This document shows positions 44,018 to 55,400 of a stretch of DNA of 64,000 nucleotides, piece by piece; position 1 is the stretch's first letter; every line of letters starts with the position of its first letter. This stretch comes from Phaseolus vulgaris. Lineage: Eukaryota; Streptophyta; Magnoliopsida; Fabales; Fabaceae. The notes below the pieces were generated by a model. It ran no database searches, was not told where the DNA came from, and saw nothing but the letters and a program-made list of their open reading frames with translations. The position numbers were made by a program, and so were the translations under genes. Location: positions 17,184,520-17,248,519 of the forward strand of contig NC_023759.2 in the NCBI RefSeq assembly GCF_000499845.2, written 5' to 3'.

Positions 44018-45681
44018 CTAATACCTTTCCTTAGGAAGCCATTTGGCCAACCCTTTTGGAACAAGGTACCTTCTAGCTTTACATGTTCTAGATATATGTC
44101 CAGACTTCATACAATAAAAACAGGTTGCAGAATGCATTGTATTAGACCAACTAAAATAGGAAAAACCTGTTTTGGAAGGAACAAAAAAACTGGACAGCTT
44201 TTTCACATTGCTTTTCATTCCAGGATTGTATCCTAGACCATTTTTATTAAAAACAGCATTTTGTGAACCTAATAAAGTTTCAAGATTTTCTCTTCCTTTG
44301 GTGAAATTTGAAAGTGTTTTTAACAGATACTCAACCTATTTTTCCAGCTTTTTACAATTATCACAGGTTTTTATTGATGCATGCAAACAAGTTAATTCAA
44401 GGCTAACCAATTCAGTTTTAGCTTTGTGCAGTTCTTCTTCAAGAGCTTTGACCTTAGGTTCAAGTACCCTATTTACACTATTCAATTTATTGCAAATTAC
44501 AGCTAATCTGTTTGCTTCATCATGTGTTTCCTTAAATGCAATTAACAGCTGATCATAGTTTTCAGAATCAGTAGAAAAATCACTTACTGAATCAGAGTTA
44601 GATTCTTCATCATTCACCATAAAGCACAGATTTGCTTCCTCACTTTCGGTTGAGGAATCACTAGATGAGGATACATCATTTTCTTCCCATGAGATGTATG
44701 CTCTTTTGCCTTTGCTTCTTTCACTCTTCTTCTTGCTGATTTTTCTTTGTTTTGATTGTTTGGACAATCAGCCTTTATATGACCTGGTTTACCACATCCA
44801 AAACAAGTGTAACTTGAAGAATTTGAATCATTGGATTTAGAATACCTCTTCCTTTGTTGAGTTCTGTCACGGTTTTTCTTTCTAAGAAATCTGCTGAATT
44901 TTCTGGTGAGCAGACTCAATGTCTCATCATGTTCAGGATTCTCTTCTTCCTCACTTGTATCATGTTCCATGGTAGTTTTCAAGGCAATTCCTTTGGCTTT
45001 CTTCTCCACAGTTTCTTGTTCTTTCAATCTTTTCAGCTCTATTTCATGTTCCATCAGCTTTCCAAAAAGTGCAGCAGTGGACATCTTGGATAAATCTCTG
45101 GATTCTGAGATTGCTGTTACCTTAAGCTGGCAGCTCCTATCAAGGCATTTCAACACCTTTATATTGAGCTCTTCCTTGTCAAAGACTTTACCAAGGCCAG
45201 TGAGGTGATTTACAATATGTGTAAATCGTTTCTGCACATCTGCAATACTTTCTTCTGATTGCATTCTGAACAGTTCGTATTCCTGAATTAGTGAGTGCTT
45301 CCTTGCTCGTTTCACATCATCAGTCCCTTCATGAGTTACCTCTAGTACCTCCCACATATCCTTAGCTGAGTTGCATTGAGAGACTCTAAAGAACTCATCC
45401 ATATTCAGTGCAGAGGTGATGATGTTCTTGGCTAAGGAGTCATATTGGGCCTTCTTCTTCTCGGTTTCACTCCATTCAGACCGAGGCTTCTTTATTGTTT
45501 TTTCTTTGACAACCTGCATAGGTATAAAAGGTCCACTGACCACTGCATCCCAGATCCCCATGTCAATAGACTCCATAAAGATTTTCATCCTGATTTTCCA
45601 GAAAGCATAGTTAACACCACCAAACATAGGAGGTCTATTAATAGATGCACCTTCAGCAAAAGGCATTTTAAACTCAGACAT
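44018..45681 (-). pseudogene. Gag of the copia element (frameshift and stop)
   Basis: Gag starts MSEFKMPFAEGASINRPPMF at 45,681, with the copia gag domain (FWKIRMKIFMESID, MWEVLEVTHEGT, FTHIVNHLTGLG) and a zinc knuckle CFGCGKPGHIKADC. Near 44,765 the reading moves to another frame, which continues with a serine/acid-rich segment and a coiled coil to a TAG at 44,336-44,338. The frame beyond it carries a second zinc knuckle CFYCMKSGHISRTC (44,130-44,090). In SIRE-type elements the two knuckles lie in one Gag, so at least two lesions are present. The TAG sits where Q is likely. Confidence 0.82.
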
Positions 45682-45713
45682 CTTGCATACACTTGAGCAA
45701 AATACAAGCCCTA

Positions 45714-45726
45714 GCTCTTGATACCA
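45714..45726 (-). other. primer-binding site of the copia element
   Basis: Minus strand TGGTATCAAGAGC, two bases after the LTR end. It is a near match to the initiator methionine tRNA complement. Confidence 0.8.
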
Positions 45727-45728
45727 AT

Positions 45729-47183
45729 TGTTAGAGTTAAACAGTGTCTAAGTTCAAGAGGGGAGGGGTGAATTGAGCTTATCAAATTTTCGCAGAAGAG
45801 GCTAGTTTACAGTGTAACAGAGGTGAAAAGAACAGATTGATTTTATTTGAAACAGATTGATTCTTCAAAACAGTCTAACACAATTTGAACTTGTTCAGAT
45901 TAAAATTGCAATCAACAGAGAGGTATAACAGAATCAGATTGGTTAAATTTTACCAGTTTGACGAATACAGATTATGCCAAGAAAACAATCAAGTTCATTC
46001 AACACAAGGTTTCAAAGGAAATGAATCTTTGTCAGGATTTAATGAATAAGACTAGTTGTCCTTAAATCAATGAAAACCTCATATACAAGTACTGTGTTAG
46101 TGATTAGAGAACTTTAACAAATAAGGAAGAACAATTTTTATTAAACCCAGAATTAACAGATTTGGTTTCAAATGAACAGATTTCGTTCTTGACAGAATTA
46201 AGCAAAAACCATAAACGAGTGCAGGGATGAGAAGAAAAGTACAGGCAAGCTTTTATACTGGTTCACTCATAAAGAGCTACATCCAGTTTCACCTTACTCC
46301 AAGGTGGAATCCACTAAAAACAGTATCAATCACTTACAAACACAACAGTTCTTGAACATTACAAGAACAATACAACCAATGCTGAAAAACCCTATTTCAG
46401 CACACCTTGCACTCCAAGAAACCCTATCAAGGAGTGACTAACACTTACACCTTTACAAACCAGAATAAAGGAAAGATAACACCTGAAAAGAAGATGCAAG
46501 AACTCAAAACCCGTAGTTCAATTTGCTGCAGAACTGCACCAGCACCTTCACCAAGATCAAAGTTTTCCTAGAACAAGCACACTTGAAAATCCCTTTGGAA
46601 AACCTTTCACAAACTCTTTTCAATCCTTCTTCTCACATAGAAAATGTTTAATCTCTGTCAAAAACGTGATTGCTCAGCATCCTTTCATGTGAGAAAAGCT
46701 TTTCTTTATATAGAAAATAGTTTCTAACTTATTTTCAAAAAACAGTTGAAAAGCTGTTATGAAAACAACAGATTCAGTTTTAAACTAAACAAATTTATTT
46801 TAGGAAAACTGCCAACTCAGCTAACTGAAAGTAACTGACTGAGTTGTACCTTTGGTGCCCTAACCAACTTTCGAAAATCCTTTCAGCACACCAAAAATAA
46901 ACCTATTCTTTTACAGTGAAACAGATTTATTTTTGTGTAGTATCCTGATTTTTGGAGAGAACTCAAAAAAGCTTTTGGAAAAAACTTTTAACCACTTCAA
47001 GTGCTTGATCTATGCTTGGTTAGGCATCTAGGATAGGTCATGTAGCAAAAGGCAACCTTGAGTACACACAACCCTAAAGTACAAGATCATCTAAGACACA
47101 TTGCAACCTACAAAGCAAACTAGCTAACATCTACATCAAACACACTAAGGCTAGGTAGAGATGAGCTTCATCCATCTTCAACA
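45729..47183 (-). repeat. 5' LTR of the copia element (1,455 bp, complete)
   Basis: On the minus strand it starts TGTTGAAGATGG at 47,183 and ends CTCTAACA at 45,729. It is followed outside by the duplication GGAAC. The ends match those of the solo LTR at 35,998-37,625. Confidence 0.9.
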
Positions 47184-47188
47184 GGAAC

Positions 47189-48377
47189 TTCATTGCCATG
47201 TGCGGTGTTAATATAATGGCCTCCAATTTGTTCAAGGTTCTTAGGCAAACAATAATAAGAGGTGTACGCGTCAACGAGGATATACCGAACTGTTAGAGAC
47301 CGATGTGCCTCTCTAGTGCCGAAAGTGGTGAGGAGGTTAATGTACCCTCTTGTGTGGGCCCTTTCCATAGCAAACCCGAGTAATGGATCAAGGTAGGATT
47401 TTATTTGTGATTCGAGGATGTCCATCTTCTTTAACACTTACCAATATAAAACATTTGTTGAGCACCTTTAATTGAACAAGATCCTTTTGACCCTCTAGTT
47501 TGTTATGGTGACTGTGATTACCACAAGGTCATCCTGCTTGGGATCCTGTGTGGAAAAATCCTCATTGGTGAATAGGATGTTCAGCAGGGACCGAAATGGT
47601 AAAAGGTTGACCGAGTTAATTATCCTAAGATTCCTTTTCCTAGTCGACCTTGTGTGACCTTCACTTGCGAACCCCACGACTATGACGTAGATATCACCAC
47701 ACCCTATACTTACTTCAGGTATACATGGGTTTTCTTGTTCGCGACCAAACTTTCTGACCTCGAGCTGAGCGGTCCTGGCCCTACTTCGTTCAGGTGTCTC
47801 AACCCGGTACGAACCTCGTCCATGTCCACCTCTCTGTCCTTGTCCACAGACCCTAACGATTTCCTACCACGTGATCGTGGTGGACCTGATGTATGAACTA
47901 GTTCAATGACCTCAACCTTACCAACTCCTTCAGGAGGTCTTTTACCTTAAAGCATTCTTTCGTGTTATGCCCCTGGTTTCGGTTGTAGCTGTTGTGTTTT
48001 GTTGGATCCCCTAAAGGATTCTTGGGAGTTGGAGAGGGTAATCGGAAGAGTTCCAAATTACAGGCTTCCCAATATCATTTTTTAAGGGTGAGAAATGTGT
48101 GGAGGTTGGGGCCTTCATTGCCTTTCGTCGAGCATCAGCCTTTTCATCAATCTTGATGTACCTTGTCGCCTTTGCCCGTAGTTGGTCCATATCAGTTGGA
48201 GGGTCCAAGTACAAGGTGTCCAAGAATTTTCCTGGACGTAACCCTACAAGGAACGCATGCATGGCGACTGTCGGGTGTAGGTTCGAGATATTCAACGTGG
48301 CCCTGGCGAACCGGGTCACGTATTGCCTTAGGCCTTATCCTTCCCCTTGCACACCATTGTGCAAAGACTCTGACATT
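47189..48377 (-). pseudogene. gag C-terminus and protease of the old Tat-like element
   Basis: From right to left the minus strand encodes the gag C-terminal half (RFARATLNISNLHP, MDQLRAKATRYIK), a knuckle-like NRNQGHNTKECFKVKD near 47,985-47,940, then LFTNEDFSTQDPKQDDLVV and protease-side sequence (RGYINLLTTFGTREAH, LTVRYILVDAYTSY). Several frame changes are needed. The piece continues on the far side of the copia element at 29,259. Confidence 0.78.
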
Positions 48378-48382
48378 GCAAC

Positions 48383-49384
48383 TGATGAGAATCAACTAAA
48401 GGTGGCTTTTTATAATGAAGAACAAGATCATTCGCCTTCACATTTAAAGTTTTTCTTGTTAATCTTTGCAAAAGATAAAGCCCAGGCCCAAGCCCAAGAA
48501 GGCCAAAGCCCACAAAAGCCCAAAGACCATCCCATGAAGGGCAAAGCCAAGTTTTAAATAAATATTGTTTAGAAAGGTGCTTAGAGGGAAACATTAGAAA
48601 CCTCTATTGTTAAAGCATCTTTTAGTCTTTAGTTAAGAGTCTTAGAGGGGGTGTGTTAGTAGATAGGTGTAGGAGTAAATAAGGAGGTGCCAAAGTGAGA
48701 GAAGGGATCACACCTTCCTCATGCTTTGTTTTAGGCGCAAATTCTAGAAGCTTTTTAGGAGGGAGTATTTTTGAATTTGTGTAGCTTACTTTTCAGCACC
48801 TTAGGCTATAAATAGAGGTGCTCTCTTTGTAAAATGCAGATTGGAATTAATCTAAGAAAACTCTACTCAAATTTTGAGTGACCTTTGGAGAGCTTTTGGA
48901 GCCTTCTTCTCTAGTCTTATCTTGATGGATCAATAGAGTCCTCAAGTGGCGGCATCACTCTCATCTAGGAGCATTCCACACTTCTAGTGGCGAGATCATC
49001 CATCCTCCTTCCATCTTCATGAGCATTCTCTTCTCCTTCCTTTCTTCTTCTTCAATTGTTCATGTTGCTTTGTGTTCTTGAGTTTTTCAGTTTTGGTTTT
49101 TCTATTTTCCAGCACTTTGTTCTGTTTTTGTTCTTAATTCTGTTCGGTTCATATGAATTGTTGTTTAATTCTGTTCGGTCATTCCAGTTTTCATTCCTTT
49201 GTTGATTCAATTTGACAATATTTGGTTCATCCAAATGAGTTTGGGATTTGGTACTAGTTTTTGGTGAGTTCTTGTCTTAGAACAATGATCCAACTCTAAG
49301 AAAAGTGCCTCTATATTTTCCAGCTCAAGGTGATTCCTAAAAATGTCAAGAATCTTGTTCTATGTGGCTATTGGAATCACATCA
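48383..49384 (+). repeat. solo LTR of the element E family
   Basis: 1,002 bp from TGATGAGAATC to ATCACATCA, flanked by GCAAC (48,378-48,382 and 49,385-49,389). It is colinear with the LTRs of element E but in the opposite orientation and clearly older. It retains the coding phrase of the Pol end near its start. Confidence 0.9.
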
Positions 49385-49389
49385 GCAAC

Positions 49390-50015
49390 TATTGGTTTCC
49401 ATCGGCAAACCTGGCTAGGAACCGAACATAGAGGGTGTTGAAGGAGTCGATCGAGTTCCTGTGCAAGGAGTAGTACCATTCGAAGGTCACTCCAACCAAC
49501 ATGGTTGGGAAAAGCCTACAATGCACGACCATATTCTTCGAGAATAAATTGGTCTGTATCATGTACACCTGAACATGAGCCTCGGGATCCGAGGTTTCGT
49601 TATACTTCTCCAAGCTGCGCCATTTTCATTTTTGTGGCAGTTGGGTTCTCATGACCCGGAAGTGAAAGGGTGGAAACCTTCAAGGTTTGTCCTTCATTGT
49701 TTCTTTGAGCAAAGGATTGGGCACCGCCTTGAAAGGTTGTTGTTCATAACCCCGACTTTCTCTCCACGAGGACCTCAGCATGGGAGTAGGTCGAGCTTCC
49801 TTCCATGATGACCTGGGCGTGTAGGTATGATGAGGTGTCTGCTTTTGACGGACGAAAAACCCAGGAGAGAGTGGTTGGGATTCTGCCATATACTTGGTGA
49901 AGTTCTCACCATCCTGGGTATAGTCATCATTTCTTAGGGCAAGTTGATCTTGCAATGCTTGCATCTTCGCCTTGTGTTGTTCGACCTTCCCGTGGTGTTG
50001 CTCTTTCAAGGACAA
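49390..50015 (-). pseudogene. gag N-terminal half of the old Tat-like element
   Basis: Two frames on the minus strand, 50,015-49,680 (a lysine/glutamine-rich start) and 49,613-49,389 (MEKYNETSDPEAHVQVYMIQ, VTFEWYYSLHRNSIDSFNTL), correspond to the start of a Tat gag domain. It is continued by 48,377 and below, on the other side of the solo LTR. Confidence 0.8.
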
Positions 50016-50187
50016 TGTCTTTCTCCATTTTGTCCTATATTTGACCGAGGGCGATTTCTATTGTTTTTTGTACGTTCTCCTCATTCCTTCGGAGGATGTC
50101 CTCAAGTTGGGCATTTAGGTTGTTTTTGTGAAGAACTCATTTTGTGAGACGTTCGGTTTTATGGTGTCCTGGGGTAGCATGTTACCA

Positions 50188-50206
50188 GGCCCCACAGTAG
50201 GTGCCA
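50188..50206 (-). other. primer-binding site of the old Tat-like element
   Basis: Minus strand TGGCACCTACTGTGGGGCC, two bases after the LTR end (TAAGAACA). It is clearly related to the site at 13,283. Confidence 0.75.
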
Positions 50207-50208
50207 AA

Positions 50209-50600
50209 TGTTCTTACTAGAGACGAGCTCAGAGAATGTTTTGGTGAGGATCTGATATTCCTCCGTAAATGTGCTTTCAGTTGGTCTCCATATAGAGGGG
50301 GGGGGGGTCCACCTAAAAAAGACTCTAAGATGCTTAAGTAAGTAAGAGTACAATGGATGATAGTATGTACATTGAGTATAAGTGTATAAAGATATTGAAT
50401 AGAGTTTGTATTTATAGACCCTTAAGCTAACCTTATAATAGTCATTATGGCTTATAAATAACCGAAAGCTTGTTGAATTGACCGTTCTACTCATGATTGT
50501 CGTTGATGGTGATTAGAGTTTGATTAGAAAATATTGAAAGTCACTTCGAGTTGCAAGTATTTCCAACTTTACGAGGGATAATTACATATACGTTTAGATA
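50209..50600 (-). repeat. right (5') LTR of the old Tat-like element, outer edge unclear
   Basis: The plus strand begins TGTTCTTACTAGAG. A run of 12 G sits at about 50,298. The TATA-like CTATAAATAC is near 50,419-50,410. The phrase GCTTTCAGTTGGTCTCCAT resembles GCTTTGACTGGTCTCCAT in the left LTR, but most of the remainder does not align. The right limit is a guess. Confidence 0.45.
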
Positions 50601-51210
50601 TATTTTTTCCTTTTGGACTAAAAAAGAATAAAAAATATCTTTAGGATTGAAAATCTGAAAATTGATCAATTTTAAAACTTCTAATTTAAGATTTGAAATA
50701 ACTGATTTGAAAATTGTCTCATACTGTAGTCATCTATCAAGAAAAAAAATTACCCCTTTTATCCTAAAGTATAATGCTGTTTATTTAATTTGTTTCTAAA
50801 GTTTTCAATTTATAATATATTGTTAATGAACTTGTTCATGATGCGCTCTCCTATAATTTATCTCAACAATTTTGAGTGCAGTGTATCCTTTAATTGTCTG
50901 TCTTTGCTTTCCATCAATCAATGTTAAAAGGTATATTTACTGAGAGAATAAGACTATTTTAGTAAAATTATATAAAAGAAACTATACTATTCCCGTCCTC
51001 ATTTACAAGAAAAAAAAATCCAACTTCACGTAAAGAAATCAATTTTATAATTATATAAATTTTTACTAATCTTTTAATATTTTTCGTCAAAACTTATTCT
51101 CGTAAAACAAAACAAAAAATATTATTAAATGAAGTAAAAGTAGTTAAAATTAACTAATTAAATATATATTGATTATTATTTAATATATGTGTGAAAACTT
51201 AAAGGGTTTA
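50601..51210. other. intergenic spacer
   Basis: AT-rich DNA without a gene or recognisable repeat, between the retrotransposon block and the foldback element. Confidence 0.5.
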
Positions 51211-52056
51211 TGATAATTGGGTTATTTTTTTTGTTTTTACCAAAATGGAGTCCGTTTAAAAAAAAATTACAAATTTAGGCAAGTCATGCCAATTTGACAC
51301 GACTTCATATGAACAAATCGTCCTAATTTGACACGACTCTGTCATGTCATAATGAAGTCGTGCCAACTTGACACGACTTCTATCGTCACATCATAATTTT
51401 TTTTTAAATTTTATTGTTTATATATTGGGTAGTAAATTATGTAATGTTAAAAATTAATTTGATACATAATTTTCTAAGAGTGTTAGTTTTAAGGGAAAAA
51501 AATTAGATAATCGTGTATCATAATTATTCATTTTTTTTCTGAAGTAATAATTTTTTTTATCACAATTCAAATAATACATTTTTTAAACCTGTTTATTTTT
51601 TTTAATGTCATTTATATTAAAATATAAAAAGGTATAAGTACTCTAATTATTTTGAAATAATTAAATAATTTAAAAATAATTATATAAATTTTAAATAAGT
51701 CAAATAATATAAATAATTTGTAATTATTTTGAAATAATTAAATAATTTAAAAATAATTATATATCCAATTTTTTTTCCTTAAAACTAATACTCTTAGAAA
51801 ATTATGTATCAAATTAATTTTTAACATTACATAACTTACTACCCAATATATAAACAATAAAATTTAAAAAAAAATTATGACGTGGCAGAAGTCGTGCCAA
51901 GTTGACACGACTTTAGTATGACATGGAAGAGTTGTGTCAAATTGGAACGATTTGTGTATATGAAGTCGTGCCAAATTGGCACGACTTGCCTAAATTTGTA
52001 ATTTTTTTTAAACAGACCCCATTTTGGTAAAAACAAAAAAAAATAACCCGATCATG
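51211..52056. mobile_element. foldback / Mutator-like non-autonomous element with 290-bp inverted arms
   Basis: The arms 51,216-51,508 and 51,762-52,052 are inverted copies: outer TTGGGTTATTTTTTTTGTTT against AAAAACAAAAAAAAATAACC, inner CTAAGAGTGTTAGTTTTAAG against CTTAAAACTAATACTCTTAG. Each arm contains three versions of a short palindrome close to AAGTCGTGCCAA/TTGACACGACTT. The 250-bp centre has a direct repeat of about 43 bp (51,638 and 51,720). Nothing codes for a transposase. Long arms suggest a Mutator-like or foldback element. A 9-bp target duplication cannot be proven (TTATGATAA against TCATGGTTA is weak). Confidence 0.8.
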
Positions 52057-52438
52057 GTTAAAAAACCAAACTTAAAATCTGAAATTCTTTGGGACCTAAG
52101 AATATTTTATAGAAATGTGCAACAATTTATGATTGGATGAGAAGGAGAAAAAAGAGTTGATAGAATTGGTGCATTTGAATTAAATGGAGAAGATGTGTTG
52201 TTATAGTTTGAATAAGAAGCGAAGCGAGGTATTGAGAAAAGTAGTTATGAGGCTGAGAGTAATAGTTGAGGTAGTTGTCTGTTGCTTTTACTGATGTCTA
52301 TTCCATTTATAACAGCGATGAACGTTGGATGATTAAATGTGCCACCAACTCCATTATCTTGTCTTCACCTACATCCTCAACTCCTCCTCTTTACTCATTA
52401 TTTTGTCTTTCAATCTTATGCTAACATCACTTTGTACT
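52057..52438 (+). promoter_or_regulatory. promoter region of the Ig-like/7-TM gene
   Basis: The foldback element ends only about 380 bases before the probable start codon, so the core promoter must be here. I cannot name a firm TATA box. CCATTTATAACAG near 52,302-52,314 is a candidate. Confidence 0.35.
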
Positions 52439-55400
52439 ATGGCTACACTCAACTCTCAGCTTTCTGCTTCTGTTGCATTCATCATGCTGGCTGTGCTGTT
52501 TCTCTCTGCTCAATCAACTCTTCTGCTTTATTTCAACCGTGTTCCTCCACCTCGGTCTAGGTCTCCCACTGCTGTTTTTCAGTATCTTGTTCAGAGGTTG
52601 GATGGTTCCAATGCATGTAAGAGAAACACTTGCTCATTGTCATGTCAGGTATGAAATTTCTCTTCACCATTTTTAAGTTCATTTGTAAGGTTTATCTAGG
52701 AGTGAATGGTTTGCATGGACATGGTTTACTATATACTACAATAGTAGCACATGTTGTTTTCATCCATGTAGTGTCAATGATTTGGTCATGAAATGTATAC
52801 TTTTATTTGCAATTGAAGTGTTAAATGAGTTTGTTGATGTTGAATGTATTTTGCCTGACAGCTTGATGGCAAAGTTTACCCTTGCCATGATAATGGCATT
52901 GTGTTAACTAACTTAACTCTAAATCATGAGCATAGTTTTCTTCTCAATGCCAGTACAAACAAAGGAGAAAGAAATTCATCACTTTACTCATGGTTCATCG
53001 GTGAGCATTTATTAATGAAGAAAAATGGAATTTTAGCTCAATTTCTTTCCTTCTCTCACCCTTTAAGCCTGATTCTCTGGCAATAATAATACTAAACTGC
53101 TCACCCTAATGATTTTCTTTTCACTCATGAATAGATACAATACCCCCAACTGCTGCCATTACTAGTAAACAGACTCATACAAATGGACAAAGGATACCAA
53201 TTGATGTCATATTCAGTGAACCATGCACTGGACTAGGAGGATTTCATTGCTTAAACTCATCAAACTGTGATGTAAGTTGGTTTCTAATGCTGAACATTGT
53301 GTTAAAAGTATCTGTGATTTGCTATGTAATTTTCTTTGAAAACGTTGACAGTGTTTTGACTATGGTTTAACATGCAAGATTATGGTAGCTGGTCCTGCCC
53401 AAGTGGATGCATCTTCTTTACAAATCATTAGACCAGGTGTAACATACAGCCTTGAAGTGATTATCTCCTCAGAAGTTATTTATGGGCGTGTAGTAATCAC
53501 AATGAGGGAGAATACTTGCACTGACCAGGCTGGAAATCGGTTCACAAGGACCAATGATTCTACTTTCACTATTCATTTTGGTAAGGTTCTGATTGCCATC
53601 TTCAAATTTGTTATGATGATTCTTTGAACAAAAATGTATTTTTAAGGGCACTCATACATTCAAATGGTTTGTCTTAGATAGAAGACCGGTGATGGTGGAC
53701 TTTTGGACTTCTGTTCCATCTTATGAGTTGAAAATTAACGGTATCCCAAGAACAGTAGTTGCAACAAGCAAACCAGAGGACCTGATAATTTTCTTGGACT
53801 TCAGCATTCCTATAAGAAACTCAACAAAACAAGTTCTAAATGCACTGCAGGTTAACTCTGGTGTATTAACTCCTCTTCACGGTAGAAGCAATGGGAGTCG
53901 CAGATTTAGTTTTGAAGTAAGAGAAAGTGTTGTTTGGTATACTTATGCAGTTTTCTTACCATGAACATTGATTTGTAGAAGTCATATGCAAACAAAATTA
54001 AAATAGGAATTGAATTCTTAAATATTTCATTCCTTTTTTATTAATTGGCCTCATTTTATAGCTCAAGAACATATCAAGAACTGAGATTATCACAATTGAA
54101 TTACAAGCTGCATCCATACTTGGCAGAACAGGCACTCCTGTCTCTTCTGTTGCTCCTATCACATTCCTTTATGGTATGCAATAATTTGTACTTACCATAT
54201 CAATAATCACTTCTCTTAATAACTTTAACTTTAAATCAAATCCTTTTTTTTTTCTATAGATCCCATGAAACCAAAGGTGGTACTAAGGACCAGCTCCCTC
54301 ACTGAAACAAGGGATTTCAACATCAACATAATTGCTGAGTTCACAAAACCAGTATTTGACTTTGAGCCATCTATTGTAGAAGTCTCTGGAGGAAGATTGA
54401 CAAGGCAGGTGTAGCAAACTAACCATAAGCATAGTATTGATGACTGCAGATAGTCTTTGCATAATGGCTGAACACATAAAGTTCAGTTATTAACATTATA
54501 TTATAGTCTTTGCATAATGACTCAACACATCAGCTATGAACATTATATTTGGTTAATGGTTTCAAGTAATGTAAAATATCTAAACTTTGTTTGATGTAGG
54601 TTTAAGGAACTATCAAGAGCTTTATACTCATTGAATGTCCAGGCAGTGACAAAGGAGGTGTCAGTTACCATTCCTGCAGGGAAGGTAACTGATATTTCAG
54701 GAAATGAAAATTTGGCATCTAACCAGCTTGATATCAAACATTGTATGAATATCTCTTTTCCTTCTATTTTGTTTCTTATGATAAATGGTCATTATATTAC
54801 ACTTCCTTTCTTATTTTTCAAAATCAAATGTGAAATGTTAACCAAAACATCAATGAATGATACTGAGAATGGTTGAACTGTAAGTTGTCTATCTAGTCCA
54901 TTTAATCCAAAATATTTACTAATTTCAAAACCATGTAAATCGATTCTAAACTTAAATAAAATTAGTAATGAATACTTGAATTGGTAATTATATTTTTTTT
55001 TTATTTTGTAATTTTTAAAATATTTTTATTCATCCAGGTATATCTTTTAATCAAATAAGGGCATATATTATATAACCTTTTAATCTTATTATTAATTTTT
55101 AGCTTAAATAAGTTATACCCTGAACATACTACCCAACTTTTTTTGCTTAAGTATAGATAATAGAAGGGATCTAATGCATAAAATTACTCAACATTCCAAA
55201 TCTTATGATACATGTTTTAACTTAACGTACAAGTGGGTAGCATTGATAATCATAAAAGAAATTGACTTAAATTAAAATATTTAATTTATTAGATATCCTA
55301 AATAAAAGAATATTTATTAAGTACTTAAAGGGAAAATGCATAACATATTTAAGAGTTAAAAGTTATTTAAACCTTAATTCTTATTTTACATACTATAATA

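Larger units (their letters stand above)
29265..47183 (-). mobile_element. Sirevirus-like Ty1/copia element, 17.9 kb including a nested gypsy element
   Basis: On the minus strand it has a 5' LTR (47,183-45,729), a primer-binding site, gag with zinc knuckles, a copia-order pol (protease, integrase, RT, RNase H), a further reading frame near the 3' end and a 3' LTR (30,508-29,265) that has lost its first about 210 bases. Flanks are GGAAC (29,260-29,264 and 47,184-47,188). Aligned LTR parts differ at about a dozen to fifteen positions over 1,244 bases. A frame after RNase H and large LTRs fit the Sirevirus (SIRE1) group. Gypsy element E sits in the 3' region. Confidence 0.88.
3975..50600 (-). 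mobile_element. old Tat-like Ty3/gypsy element, host of all nested insertions
   Basis: This is the outermost layer, oriented on the minus strand. Reading from right to left the pieces are LTR (from 50,209), primer-binding site (50,206-50,188), gag (50,015-49,390 and 48,377-about 47,950), protease (47,700-47,189), pre-RT region and reverse transcriptase (29,259-28,566, 26,685-26,488, 8,935-8,746), a 3' untranslated stretch, an antisense gene on the plus strand (about 4.8-6.7 kb), a polypurine tract and an LTR (4,567-3,975). The pol pieces join in reading order across three later insertions. RNase H and most of integrase are missing. The two LTRs share layout and a few words but are far apart in sequence, so the element is either very old or a fusion of two related elements. 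The right boundary is approximate. Confidence 0.6.

Noticed and set aside
48099..48594. Plus- and minus-strand frames across 48.1-48.6 kb
   Set aside because: They cross the border between Tat gag and a solo LTR.
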